This document shows, piece by piece, positions 27,501 to 36,623 of a DNA stretch of 64,000 bases (positions are counted from its first letter, which is position 1; each line of letters starts with the position of its first letter). Made by a program: the position numbers and the translations under genes. Location of the stretch: positions 1 through 64,000 of the forward strand of contig CAJQNF010000051.1 of the NCBI GenBank assembly GCA_905479625.1. Reading direction: 5' to 3'. The notes beneath the pieces are model-generated. The model worked only from the letters and a program-made list of their open reading frames with translations. It did no database searches and had not been told where the DNA came from. This DNA is from an uncultured Flavobacteriaceae bacterium (GTDB lineage: Bacteria > Bacteroidota > Bacteroidia > Flavobacteriales > Flavobacteriaceae).

Positions 27501-28258
27501 GTATTCATATTGATATATGGTCGGATGATTATACAGTTGTTCCTTTCTTTTTGATAAGTGCAGGTTCCGGAGAAAAGAGTGTTAACCTTTCCGTTGAAGC
27601 AAATAAGTGGAATAGTATTGATGTTCCATTGAGTGCATTCACTGATCAAGGACTAGCAGTTAATGATATTATTCAATTCAAGTTTGATGTGCAACCTAAT
27701 AATGGGGGCACCATTTATATCGATAATCTTTATTTTGAGGTAAATGATTCAGGAGGCTCAGCCTCACTTGAGTTACCTATCACATTTGATGATTCATCTT
27801 TGGATTATGAAGGATTAATTGATGGCTCGTTTAGCGTTGTTGACAATCCTGCTCCAGGAGGCGCCAATAATGTGGCTTCAAAAGTAGGTGCTATTGCAAA
27901 TGCAGGAGTTAACTGGGAAGCTATTGTAGCCAACATGGGAACAGCAGTTGATTTTAGTACGGATAAAACGATCAAAATAAAAGTTTGGTCAACAAGCTCA
28001 TTACCAATATTATTGAAGTTTGAAGGCGGTGTTAACGGAGAACGTCAGAATGAAGTTTCAGTGACTCATGGTGGAACAGGTTGGGAAGAATTAACCTTTG
28101 ATTTTGCCACCAGTGCTACAAAAAGCTATATAGATGGTAATCAAGGTGTCGGAGAAGCTTTCGTCCCAACAGGGCAATACAAAACTATGGTCATCTTTGT
28201 TGATGGTCCTGGAACAGCTGCTGGAACATTTTATATTGATGACATAATTCAAGAATAA
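24587..28258 (+). CDS. Multi-module surface glycan-binding lipoprotein
   Basis: A 1223-residue lipoprotein (FVSCEKDE). Two Ig/PKD-like domains (about 25-205) are followed by at least six modules. Three are close copies (about 210-371, 378-541 and 1061-1222), each with FEGGV, HGGTGWE, SYIDGNQGVGE and a closing FYIDDI. Three more divergent jelly-roll-like modules lie between them at about 545-1055, separated by Gly/Ser linkers. No catalytic motif is seen. The position after SusD is that of SusE or SGBP proteins, so it is inferred to hold glucan at the cell surface. The modules resemble carbohydrate-binding modules, but I cannot assign a CBM family. Confidence 0.85.
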   Translation: MKYLKTLLVLILFGTAFVSCEKDEVSYAFQEISAPTNVTANFDVTQDDSGLVTVTPSGEGAESFKVYWGESANEDPEIVTPGGSLDHTYAEGEFKVRVVGVGSTNLTSEYQQMLTVSFSAPEELKVTIDQSSPNPNLIKVSATAVNATLFDVYFGDVEDEEPTQLMPDETIEYTYEATGDYTVRVVAKGAGAATLEYSEEITIAEASGTIALPITFDDPTVNYVENIDGAFSVVDNSSKGGSNDTDSKVGAIENAGDAYEAIVVNLGTPVDFASNKKITIKLYSTTAIPIAMKFEGGVDGERENEVVVQHGGTGWEDLTFDYATDATKSYIDGNQGVGEPFVPTGKYATMVIFVDFAGTTAGTFYIDDIEQENLNTTPLELPISFDDASVNYEGSIDGSFSVVDNPAPGGANNVASKVGAIENAGELYEAIVLNMGVPVDFSSNKTITAKLWSTTELPVAMKFEGGVNGERENEVVVTHGGTGWEDLTFDYANNATKSYIDGNQGVGEPFVPTGQYATMVIFVDFGGPTAGTFYIDDIVQEGTAVACTEEMDENIDPAAGDINWTFKSKDIDHSFEPFGDIASEIVNNPNPSGINESCNVQSYIKTANCQTWSGVGKGLANAIDLTSAPNKAFKLMVYGESKTTKVTLQLEFEPFPNTDPLVAIDQEMTKVGEWEELTFDFSAHSDKTFKSIIVYFDRDNTCDDAVYYFDNLKQVAGDDNGGGPIGGTGPTTFPIDFETAETGASSKFDVFEADTPPLEVIANPDMSGENTTATVAKFTAPFGGADYAGTVTALKDKFTLDATNSSVSIMVWKSVISDVGIKFESNKASTGEIKIANTKINEWEEIVFDFSGKIGEGSSTDIDAIVVFPDFDARTQDNIVYFDNITLSASSGGGGSGPDSSAPIPSAKTSDVKSIFSDAYDDVAGTDFFPNWGQGTTYEQIDLMGDAAIKYANLNYQGIAIGSAVDATGSESIHIDIWSDDYTVVPFFLISAGSGEKSVNLSVEANKWNSIDVPLSAFTDQGLAVNDIIQFKFDVQPNNGGTIYIDNLYFEVNDSGGSASLELPITFDDSSLDYEGLIDGSFSVVDNPAPGGANNVASKVGAIANAGVNWEAIVANMGTAVDFSTDKTIKIKVWSTSSLPILLKFEGGVNGERQNEVSVTHGGTGWEELTFDFATSATKSYIDGNQGVGEAFVPTGQYKTMVIFVDGPGTAAGTFYIDDIIQE
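25213..28255 (+). repeat. Three near-identical coding repeats in the binding-protein gene
   Basis: DNA copies at about 25213-25700, 25721-26210 and 27769-28255, each about 490 bases, with high nucleotide identity. They encode the three matching modules. The last copy is separated from the first two by three divergent modules. Confidence 0.85.
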
Positions 28259-28277
28259 GAAAATAAAATATAACCAT

Positions 28278-29909
28278 ATGAAAACTATATATAAAAGCAT
28301 ATTTTATTTGCTGATCATTCTGGGAATGAATGGATGTCAGGAAGATGAACCAAAGTTAGAAACGCTTTTGGTTCCCACAAACATGGAAATCAATGCCCAA
28401 GTTTTTGATGATGAGTCAGGTAATGTAACAGTAACGACTACAGCGGATAATGCCCTTACAATACATGTTGTTTTTAAGGAAAATGCAGAACCGGTTGTGG
28501 TTGGTCCAGGTGAACCTGCCCAGTTTCAGTATATCCGATCTGGAGATTACGCCCAGATCATTACGGTAATAGCCTATGGGCCAGGTGGGATCGCCTCATC
28601 CAAGACCATTAGTATAGATCTATCCGTACGTCTTATCATTGATCCTGATATTTTGAAAAAAATTGCTGGAGACGGCAGTAAACGATGGGTTTGGAATAAG
28701 GAAGAAGAAGGGCACTGGGGTGCCGATGCTGCATTTAATGATCAGAATGATGGTTATAAAGCACCTCCGAATACATTAAACCCATGTGCTTATGATGACG
28801 TTTTGATTTTTGGTTACGATGCAAATGATACCTATTCTTATGAAATGGAATTAGGTGAAAACAATGAAACCCTTGTTGGTTGGGCTGATGTGCAATATTT
28901 CTTTCCAAATAGCACTCCTGTTCAATATGTTGATGAATGTCATGACATTACCAATACCAATCCTAAAATAGAGACAGATACAGGTTTCCTTATTTTTCGA
29001 GGTGAAGATGGTGAATTATATTTACAGGTTGAAAATAGTACCCTTTCTTTTTGGTCTGGAGCACAGGTCTATAAGATATTGGAACTTACTGACGATTTAT
29101 TATCTGTGAGAGGTGATCATAAGCCAATACTTGAGGATATAGAGATTGCTTATTATCACGAATTCAGACCAGAAGATTATGATCCTAATCAGGATGATGA
29201 TTTTACAGAACTTGTATGGCAGGATGAATTTGACACTGATGGAGCTCCTGATGTGGAAAAATGGAACTATGACATAGGTAAAGGCAATAATGGTTGGGGT
29301 AATAATGAATCTCAATATTATACGGACAGATCTGAAAACGTTACAGTTTCTGATGGTACCCTTAAAATTACGGCTAAGAAAGAAAGTTATGAAGGAGCTG
29401 AATATACTTCGGCAAGGATGAAAACTCAGGATAAATATGACTTTACTTATGGAAGAGTTGATGTAAAAGCTAAACTAGCTGGTGGCGGGGGAACCTGGCC
29501 TGCAATTTGGATGCTTGGTTCAAATATTTCAACGGTAGGATGGCCCAAGTGCGGTGAAATGGATATTATGGAGTATGTTGGGAATAATCCTGGGACGGTA
29601 CAAAGTGCTATTCATACGCCTTCAAGCTCGGGTAACACTGTCAATGTGAAAAGCAGCCCTATAACAAATGAGACAAGTGAATTTCATGTTTATTCGGTGA
29701 TATGGTCAGGAGATCAAATTAGCTTTTTAATAGATGATGAGCGTTTTTATACTTACAAGCCAGAAACCCTGGATCAAAGTACCTGGCCTTTTGACGCAAG
29801 CCAATTTTTAATATTGAATGTTGCCATGGGAGGTAACTTAGGAGGCTCTATTGATCCTGATTTTAGCGAATCTGTAATGGAGATCGATTATGTAAGAGTC
29901 TATCAATAA
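28278..29909 (+). CDS. GH16 beta-1,3-glucanase lipoprotein with N-terminal accessory domains
   Basis: A 543-residue lipoprotein (MNGCQED). Residues about 30-120 form a PKD/Ig-like domain. A second accessory domain (about 125-300, beginning with GDGSKRWVWNKEEEGHWG) is a type found in Bacteroidota glucan-locus lipoproteins. The GH16 domain occupies about 310-543 with catalytic GEMDIMEYVG and WPAIWMLGSN. The catalytic part is closely related to the GH16 at 16018. Expected to be surface bound and to cut laminarin before uptake. A terminator follows, so this ends the SusCD operon. Confidence 0.92.
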   Translation: MKTIYKSIFYLLIILGMNGCQEDEPKLETLLVPTNMEINAQVFDDESGNVTVTTTADNALTIHVVFKENAEPVVVGPGEPAQFQYIRSGDYAQIITVIAYGPGGIASSKTISIDLSVRLIIDPDILKKIAGDGSKRWVWNKEEEGHWGADAAFNDQNDGYKAPPNTLNPCAYDDVLIFGYDANDTYSYEMELGENNETLVGWADVQYFFPNSTPVQYVDECHDITNTNPKIETDTGFLIFRGEDGELYLQVENSTLSFWSGAQVYKILELTDDLLSVRGDHKPILEDIEIAYYHEFRPEDYDPNQDDDFTELVWQDEFDTDGAPDVEKWNYDIGKGNNGWGNNESQYYTDRSENVTVSDGTLKITAKKESYEGAEYTSARMKTQDKYDFTYGRVDVKAKLAGGGGTWPAIWMLGSNISTVGWPKCGEMDIMEYVGNNPGTVQSAIHTPSSSGNTVNVKSSPITNETSEFHVYSVIWSGDQISFLIDDERFYTYKPETLDQSTWPFDASQFLILNVAMGGNLGGSIDPDFSESVMEIDYVRVYQ

Positions 29910-29923
29910 ATAGCTTTAAGAAT

Positions 29924-29961
29924 TAAGAGGGCGTAAGTTAATGGGACTTGCGCTCTTTTTA
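29924..29961 (+). terminator. Terminator after the SusCD-GH16 operon
   Basis: Imperfect hairpin (AAGAGGGCGTAAGT with ACTTGCGCTCTT) followed by a T run, directly after the GH16 stop. Confidence 0.6.
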
Positions 29962-30009
29962 CTTTCGAATATTGCCAATTTACTATCAATAAAATCTAAT
30001 AATTAATGT

Positions 30010-30017
30010 TAAATTTG
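30010..30017 (+). promoter_or_regulatory. -7 element of the GH30-to-GH17 operon
   Basis: TAAATTTG matches TAnnTTTG, 26 bases before the ATG of the first GH30 gene and after the previous terminator. No clear -33 element is seen. Confidence 0.5.
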
Positions 30018-30043
30018 GCATTGTATTAAAAAATTCAAGCCAT

Positions 30044-31540
30044 ATGAAAAACAAGAATAACATTTCAAAAATATTCTTAGGTATAATTCTGAGTGGTGTT
30101 TTAGTAACTGCATGTGAGAAGCCTGCTAAAGAGGTGCTTGAAGAAGAAAAAAAAGGTACTCCGGTAAGCGTTTCTGAAACTGCAGTGTATACTACGGCTC
30201 ATCAAACGGAACTTAACCTTTCACAAACCGGTACCGTCAATTTTGAAAATTTTCAGCAGCCGCTGGAAACTGAGGCTTCAATATTGGTCAATATAGATCG
30301 TTTACACCAAACTTTTGTTGGAATAGGAGCAGCTTTGACAGATGCTTCTGCAGAAACTTTTTACAAACTTGACAAGGACCAGCAGGATTTATTTATGGAA
30401 GCTTATTACAGCATCGATAAAGGAATTGGTTATTCATTGGGAAGGACCATTATTCACAGCTGTGATTTTTCTACCGGGAGTTATACTTATGTTGAAGAAG
30501 GAGATGCAGCATTAAAGACATTTAATATTGACCACGACAGAAAATTTCGTTTACCCTTTACCAAAAAAGCTATAGAAGCTGCCGGAGGAGAACTATTAAT
30601 GTACGCAAGCCCCTGGAGTCCACCTGCTTTTATGAAAACGAACGGGAGTATGCTTCAAGGAGGGAAATTGAAACCTGAATTTTATCAGTCCTGGGCCAAT
30701 TATTATGTCAAGTTTATAGAGGCCTACGAGAAGGAAGGAATTCCTATTTGGGGATTGAGTATACAAAATGAACCCATGGCGACCCAGCGATGGGAATCTT
30801 GTATTTATTCTGCTGAGGAGGAAAGAGATTTTTTAAAAAACTTTTTGGGGCCAACACTTGAGAAATCAGGAATGGGAGATAAAAAAGTAATCGTTTGGGA
30901 TCATAACAGAGATCTTTTATTTGAAAGAGCCAATGTGATCTTAAGTGACCCGGAAGCCAATAAATATGTTTGGGGAACAGGTTTTCACTGGTATGAAGAT
31001 TGGAAAGACGGCACGCCAATGTTTAAAAATGTGGCAGGCGTGAATGATGCTTACCCTGATAAAAAACTGATCTTCACCGAAGGTTGCAATGAAGGTTACA
31101 ATCTTGAAAGATTACAGAATGATGATCCTAAACTTGCTGAGCGATATGGAAAGGCGATGATCAATGATTTTAATAATGGCACTGTTGCATGGACCGACTG
31201 GAATATTTTATTGGATCAGAATGGAGGACCTAACCATGTTCAGAATTTATGCTTTGCACCAGTTCATGGAAATACAGATACAGGTAAATTGATGTTGACC
31301 AGATCTTATTATTATATAGGGCATTTTTCAAAATTTATTCGCCCTGGTGCGAAAAGAATTTCGACTGGAACCACAGCTAATCATTTAAGCTCCACTTCTT
31401 TTCTTAATACAGACGGAAGTGTTGTTGTGGTAGCTATGAATTCAAGTGACAAGGAACTTAATTATATGTTAAGTATTGATAATAAGACCGCTAAATTGTC
31501 TATGCCCGCGCATGGAATACAGACCATAGTCTTGAAATAG
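30044..31540 (+). CDS. GH30 glycoside hydrolase lipoprotein (beta-1,6-glucan debranching candidate)
   Basis: A 498-residue lipoprotein (LVTAC, Cys24). The GH30 barrel shows the acid/base in IQNEP (Glu243) and the nucleophile in FTEGCNEG (Glu346). A C-terminal beta-domain ends in MPAHGIQTIVLK. In marine flavobacterial laminarin loci, GH30 enzymes remove beta-1,6-linked glucose branches, and that role is inferred here. It opens a long same-strand run that continues to 44739, and has its own promoter element at 30010. Confidence 0.9.
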   Translation: MKNKNNISKIFLGIILSGVLVTACEKPAKEVLEEEKKGTPVSVSETAVYTTAHQTELNLSQTGTVNFENFQQPLETEASILVNIDRLHQTFVGIGAALTDASAETFYKLDKDQQDLFMEAYYSIDKGIGYSLGRTIIHSCDFSTGSYTYVEEGDAALKTFNIDHDRKFRLPFTKKAIEAAGGELLMYASPWSPPAFMKTNGSMLQGGKLKPEFYQSWANYYVKFIEAYEKEGIPIWGLSIQNEPMATQRWESCIYSAEEERDFLKNFLGPTLEKSGMGDKKVIVWDHNRDLLFERANVILSDPEANKYVWGTGFHWYEDWKDGTPMFKNVAGVNDAYPDKKLIFTEGCNEGYNLERLQNDDPKLAERYGKAMINDFNNGTVAWTDWNILLDQNGGPNHVQNLCFAPVHGNTDTGKLMLTRSYYYIGHFSKFIRPGAKRISTGTTANHLSSTSFLNTDGSVVVVAMNSSDKELNYMLSIDNKTAKLSMPAHGIQTIVLK

Positions 31541-31578
31541 CCAGTTAAAATAGTTAATCAAATAACCAACCTTACAAT

Positions 31579-33090
31579 ATGAATAAGTCGTACACCCTAT
31601 TTATTAGTTTTATCGTGGCCTTGGGCGGATTCCTTTTAGGATTTGACAGCGCCGTAATTTCAGGTGCCGTAAGTGGTATCCGTACCTATTTTGAAATGTC
31701 AGATTGGGAATTAGGTTTTTCAGTCGGTTGTGTCATTTTTGGAGCCATGGCAGGTAACATTGTCGCAGGACCTATGAGTGATAAATTTGGAAGAAAAAAT
31801 GTTTTACTTGTCACGGCGATGCTTTTTACCATATCTGCTCTTTGGTCAGCAACTGCAACCACTTATGTTTCGTTTGTAATTGCGAGAATTATTGGTGGTA
31901 TAGGGATTGGCGGAGCAATTTTGATTGCACCCATTTATATAGCCGAAATAGCGCCTCCTAAGCTAAGGGGAAGTCTCGTTTCATTAAATCAACTGAATAT
32001 TGTTATTGGTATTTCAGTGGCCTATTTTTCTAATTATTTCTTAAAAGATTTGGAAGGTGAAAGCTGGCGATGGATGTTAGGGGTTGAAGCTATTCCTGCT
32101 ATTATTTATTTTTTAGCACTTTTTGCAGTGCCAAGAAGCCCACGCTGGTTGATTCAAAGGCTGAATTTAGTAAAGATTGCAGAAAAGACACTTATTAAGA
32201 TTGGAGGGAAAGAATATGCCCAGTTAACCATAGAAGAAATTCAGAGAGGAATTGCAAAAAAAGAAGCGAAAGGAACTTTTTCGGATTTGTTTAGCAGCCG
32301 AATGAAAACCATAATGATTATTGCCCTTGGAATTGCTTTCTTCCAGCAGATCACAGGGATCAATGCTATTTTTTATTATGCCCCGACTATTTTTGAACAA
32401 GCAGGAGGAAGTACAGACAGTTCATTTCTTCAGGCTATTGTAGTTGGATTGACCAACTTGGTATTTACTTTAGTCGCTATTAGACTCATAGATAAATTGG
32501 GACGTAAACCGCTGTTGATTATCGGCACAACGGCTATGACTATTGCCTTGTCTATGGCCACATTGGCATTTAACAATGCCACATATGATATTAACGCGAC
32601 CACATTAGCGAAAATTGAGAATCAGGAAATGAAGACAGGCCTAACAGCTTTGGAAGGAGAATCTTACAATTCTCAAAAAGAAATGTTTACGGCAGTGAGT
32701 CCTTTATTGAGCGAGAAGCAATTGTTTAGTTTTAAACGGAACGAAATCAAGAATTTTATAAGTATCAACGCGACAATGGTATTAATTGCAATCCTATTAT
32801 ATGTAGCAGCTTTTGCCATATCTCTTGGCCCAGTAATGTGGACCTTGTTATCCGAAATATTCCCGGGTAATATAAAAGGAATTGCTATATCAGTTGTTGG
32901 ATTCTTTAATTCTTTGGTCAGTTATACAGTTACTCAATTCTTTCCGTGGGAACTTACCAACTTAGGACCAACCATGACCTTTGCCATTTATGCCGCGATG
33001 GCTGTTTTATCCTTATTATTTGTGAAGAAATATGTGATAGAAACAAAAGGAAAAAGTTTGGAAGAAGTTGAAGAATTATTGACGAATTGA
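31579..33090 (+). CDS. MFS sugar porter
   Basis: A 503-residue inner-membrane transporter with 12 predicted helices, sugar porter family (GLUT/XylE type). Signatures are GFLLGFDSAVISGA, DKFGRKN, RSPRWL, QQITGINAIFYYAP, DKLGRKPLL and a C-terminal ETKGKSLEEVE. A polar insertion of about 65 residues lies between helices 9 and 10. Given its place between GH30 and the phosphorylase gene, it probably carries glucose or short beta-glucans across the inner membrane. Confidence 0.93.
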   Translation: MNKSYTLFISFIVALGGFLLGFDSAVISGAVSGIRTYFEMSDWELGFSVGCVIFGAMAGNIVAGPMSDKFGRKNVLLVTAMLFTISALWSATATTYVSFVIARIIGGIGIGGAILIAPIYIAEIAPPKLRGSLVSLNQLNIVIGISVAYFSNYFLKDLEGESWRWMLGVEAIPAIIYFLALFAVPRSPRWLIQRLNLVKIAEKTLIKIGGKEYAQLTIEEIQRGIAKKEAKGTFSDLFSSRMKTIMIIALGIAFFQQITGINAIFYYAPTIFEQAGGSTDSSFLQAIVVGLTNLVFTLVAIRLIDKLGRKPLLIIGTTAMTIALSMATLAFNNATYDINATTLAKIENQEMKTGLTALEGESYNSQKEMFTAVSPLLSEKQLFSFKRNEIKNFISINATMVLIAILLYVAAFAISLGPVMWTLLSEIFPGNIKGIAISVVGFFNSLVSYTVTQFFPWELTNLGPTMTFAIYAAMAVLSLLFVKKYVIETKGKSLEEVEELLTN

Positions 33091-33159
33091 TATTAAAAGT
33101 GTAATCATTCGCGTAATGCTGAATGTAAAAAAAAATACAGCTATTTTAAAAATATAATA

Positions 33160-36100
33160 ATGAGTGCAAACCATATCTACATAGGAAATAATGAAACTTC
33201 CTTTGAAACAAAAGAAATAAAAGGTGAATTAATTTTCTTTGAGAATGAAAATTATTATAAAATCACGAATAATGATGCCATGAGACCTTTCTTTATGAGC
33301 ATTGTTAGTGATTCAAATCATTGGATGTTTATCTCGAGTAATGGAGGCTTGTCGGCTGGTAGAAAGGATTCTGAATCATCTTTGTTTCCCTATTATACAG
33401 ATGATAAAATAACAGAATCTGCTGATATCACCGGAAGTAAAACAATCTTGCAGATTCATAAAGAAGGCAAAACTTACCTTTGGGAACCTTTTTCTGACAG
33501 ATATTCAGGCATATACAAGACGCATAGAAACTTATACAAAAACAGTTTTGGAAACAAGGTGGTTTTTGAGGAAACCAATGAAGATTTAGGTCTCACATTT
33601 AGATACCAATGGAATTCAAGCGATAAATTTGGGTTTGTACGAAAATCAACCTTGGTCAATGATATAAATTCAAGTAGTAAGATTTCGGTTTTAGATGGGA
33701 TTCAAAATATACTGCCTTATGGTGTTAATGCTGGTTTACAAAATGATAGAAGCAATTTAGTTGACGCCTATAAAAAGTGTGAATTAGAGGCAGCGGTGGG
33801 TATTGGAATTTATGCTTTAAGTGCAATAATTGTTGATAAAGCAGAACCAAGCGAGGCTCTAAAAGCAAGTACAGTATGGTCGACTGGAATCGAGAATGCA
33901 ACATATCTATTGTCGTCTTTACAAGTTGACAAGTTTAGAAAAGGTCAGGAAATAACGCAAGAGGCAGATATTAAAGCGGAGAAAGGAGCTTATTTTGTGA
34001 GTTCAGATATAACTTTAGCACCTAATTCTGAGAAAACCTGGATGATGGTTGCAAATGTTAACCAAACAATGGTGAACATAAGTGAAATTGGTGAAATGAT
34101 TAGGAAAGGAGTTGATCTTAATGCTATTGTACAGGCAGATATTGAGCTAGGGTCCAAAAAATTATTGGAACTGAATGCTGCTTCAGACGGGGTACAATTA
34201 ACTGCCGATAGTTTGATGAATACCAGGCATTTTTCAAATACTCTTTTCAACATTATGCGAGGAGGAATATTTGATGACGGCTATCAAATTGAAAAATGGG
34301 ATTTTGTAAAATATATTGAAATTGCTAACAAAAAAATATTTAAGAAAAAAGAGGCGCTTTTAGAAAACCTTCCCGAATTATTTACATTGAGCCATTTAAA
34401 AGAATTGGCTTTAAAAGATGCAGACAAAAACTTTAAGAGACTTGTCATTGAGTATATGCCGCTTAAATTTAGTAGACGGCATGGTGATCCAAGTAGACCC
34501 TGGAACAGGTTTTCAATTAATACAACGAGTGAATTAGATGGTTCAAAAATATTGGACTATGAAGGAAACTGGAGGGATATTTTTCAAAACTGGGAAGCCC
34601 TGGCTCATTCATATCCTGAGTTTATCGAAAGTATGATCCATAAATTCCTGAATGCGACAACTTTTGATGGTTATAATCCATACAGAGTAACAAAAGGCGG
34701 CTTTGACTGGGAGACAATTGAACCAGATGATCCTTGGTCATATATCGGGTATTGGGGAGATCATCAAATTATCTACCTATTAAAATTTTTAGAGTTTATT
34801 GAACATCATTACCCCAGTCAATTGGCAAAATACTTTGATCAGGATATTTTTGTTTATGCCAATGTGCCCTATAGGATTAAAAGTTATGCAGATATCTTGT
34901 TAAACCCTAAAGACACGATTGATTTTGATCATGAAGCGGATGAAAAAATTGCTCAAAAAAGAGTAGAATTAGGTGCTGATGGGGCCTTACTAAGGGATAA
35001 AAACTTTTTTATCTACAAAGTCAATCTTATTGAAAAACTGTTGGCAACAGTTTTGGCAAAAGTATCAAACTTTATTCCTGAGGGAGGAATTTGGATGAAT
35101 ACACAAAGGCCTGAATGGAATGATGCAAATAATGCTTTGGTAGGAAACGGTGTATCTATGGTAACCTTGTATTATCTGAGACGCTTTTTGAATTTCTTTG
35201 AAGGAATAGTCCAAAACATGCCTGAAGGAGACAATGAAGTATCCATTGAATTGGCCCAGTTTTTTAATATGGTACTCGACACTTTTAAAGACAATACCCA
35301 TATACTTTCGGGAAGAGTATCCGATAAGGATCGAAAAACTGTCTTAGACGGACTTGGAAATGCGGGGAGTGAATTCAGAACAGGTATTTACGAAAATGGT
35401 TTTTCTAGTGATAAGGCTGCCATTTCAAAAACTGATTTATTAACGTTTTTAAAGGTTTCCAAACAATATTTGGACCATACTATAGACGCGAATAAAAGAG
35501 AGGATAATTTATTCCATGCCTACAATTTAATGACAGTTGAGAGTGATTCAGAAGTTTCAATCTCTTATTTACCGGAAATGTTAGAAGGCCAGGTAGCTGC
35601 TTTGAGTTCAGGATATATCTCCGGAAAGGCTTCATTAGAAGTTTTAGATGCCTTGAAGAAAAGTGCTTTATTCAGACCGGATCAATACAGTTATATATTG
35701 TATCCTAATAAAGAGTTACCAAGATTTGATGTAAAGAATAATATTCCGGCTCATAAAATAAAGACTTCAGGTTTACTGAAGCAGCTTTTAGAAGACGGGA
35801 ACAAACAAGTTGTTGAAAAAGACGTAGATGGAAACTTCCATTTTAACGGAACATTCAACAATGCAGAAAGTTTAAAAGAAGCGCTTTCAAGCTTGCCAGT
35901 CGAACAATATGGCGAGCTGGTTGAAAAAGATACAGACTTACTTTTAGAAACCTTTGAAGAGATTTTTGATCATAAATCGTTTACAGGAAGATCGGGAACT
36001 TTTTATGGTTACGAAGGCTTGGGTTCTATTTATTGGCACATGGTTTCAAAATTAGTCTTAAGTATTCAAGAAACTTGCTTGTTAGCTATTAAAAATGGAG

Positions 36101-36621
36101 AAGATGATGTTGTCATTGGCAAATTATTAGACCATTATTACGAAGCCAGCGAGGGAATCGGAGTTCATAAATCACCAGAGTTATACGGAGCCTTCCCAAC
36201 TGATCCGTATTCGCATACGCCTGGAAGTAAAGGAGCACAGCAACCTGGGATGACGGGTCAGGTTAAAGAGGATATCTTAAGTAGATTTGGAGAATTAGGA
36301 GTGTCTGTTGCCGATGGAAAACTGATGTTCAATCCTCGTTTACTTAGACAAGAAGAGTTTTTGAAAAGTCCTGAAACATTTAAATATGTTGATATTCAAA
36401 AGGAGTTAAAAGAGATTGAAGTAGGTAGCGATTCACTTTGTTTTACCTATTGTCAAATCCCGGTTATATACAAACTAGCCTCAAAAGAGGGGATACAAGT
36501 GCTGTTTGGTGATAACAATGTTTTAGAATCTGCAGAGATGTATCTCGATGCACAAACAAGTAAAAAAGTTTTTGAAAGATCCGGAGAAATTAGCCAGATT
36601 ATTGTTTCAATAAAAAAATAG
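33160..36621 (+). CDS. Beta-1,3-glucan phosphorylase, GH149-type
   Basis: A 1153-residue cytosolic protein without a signal peptide. Its size and architecture fit GH149 (about 1100 residues). Those enzymes cleave beta-1,3-gluco-oligosaccharides with phosphate and release glucose-1-phosphate. Segments shared with large inverting phosphorylases are GVHKSPELYGAFPTDPYSH followed by GAQQPGMTGQVKEDI, and the barrel segment SYIGYWGDHQIIYLLKFLE. GH161 is an alternative family with the same reaction. I favour GH149 from length, but cannot search. The next gene starts two bases after its stop. The phosphorylase conserves part of the bond energy of the imported glucan. Confidence 0.82.
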   Translation: MSANHIYIGNNETSFETKEIKGELIFFENENYYKITNNDAMRPFFMSIVSDSNHWMFISSNGGLSAGRKDSESSLFPYYTDDKITESADITGSKTILQIHKEGKTYLWEPFSDRYSGIYKTHRNLYKNSFGNKVVFEETNEDLGLTFRYQWNSSDKFGFVRKSTLVNDINSSSKISVLDGIQNILPYGVNAGLQNDRSNLVDAYKKCELEAAVGIGIYALSAIIVDKAEPSEALKASTVWSTGIENATYLLSSLQVDKFRKGQEITQEADIKAEKGAYFVSSDITLAPNSEKTWMMVANVNQTMVNISEIGEMIRKGVDLNAIVQADIELGSKKLLELNAASDGVQLTADSLMNTRHFSNTLFNIMRGGIFDDGYQIEKWDFVKYIEIANKKIFKKKEALLENLPELFTLSHLKELALKDADKNFKRLVIEYMPLKFSRRHGDPSRPWNRFSINTTSELDGSKILDYEGNWRDIFQNWEALAHSYPEFIESMIHKFLNATTFDGYNPYRVTKGGFDWETIEPDDPWSYIGYWGDHQIIYLLKFLEFIEHHYPSQLAKYFDQDIFVYANVPYRIKSYADILLNPKDTIDFDHEADEKIAQKRVELGADGALLRDKNFFIYKVNLIEKLLATVLAKVSNFIPEGGIWMNTQRPEWNDANNALVGNGVSMVTLYYLRRFLNFFEGIVQNMPEGDNEVSIELAQFFNMVLDTFKDNTHILSGRVSDKDRKTVLDGLGNAGSEFRTGIYENGFSSDKAAISKTDLLTFLKVSKQYLDHTIDANKREDNLFHAYNLMTVESDSEVSISYLPEMLEGQVAALSSGYISGKASLEVLDALKKSALFRPDQYSYILYPNKELPRFDVKNNIPAHKIKTSGLLKQLLEDGNKQVVEKDVDGNFHFNGTFNNAESLKEALSSLPVEQYGELVEKDTDLLLETFEEIFDHKSFTGRSGTFYGYEGLGSIYWHMVSKLVLSIQETCLLAIKNGEDDVVIGKLLDHYYEASEGIGVHKSPELYGAFPTDPYSHTPGSKGAQQPGMTGQVKEDILSRFGELGVSVADGKLMFNPRLLRQEEFLKSPETFKYVDIQKELKEIEVGSDSLCFTYCQIPVIYKLASKEGIQVLFGDNNVLESAEMYLDAQTSKKVFERSGEISQIIVSIKK

Positions 36622-36623
36622 AG

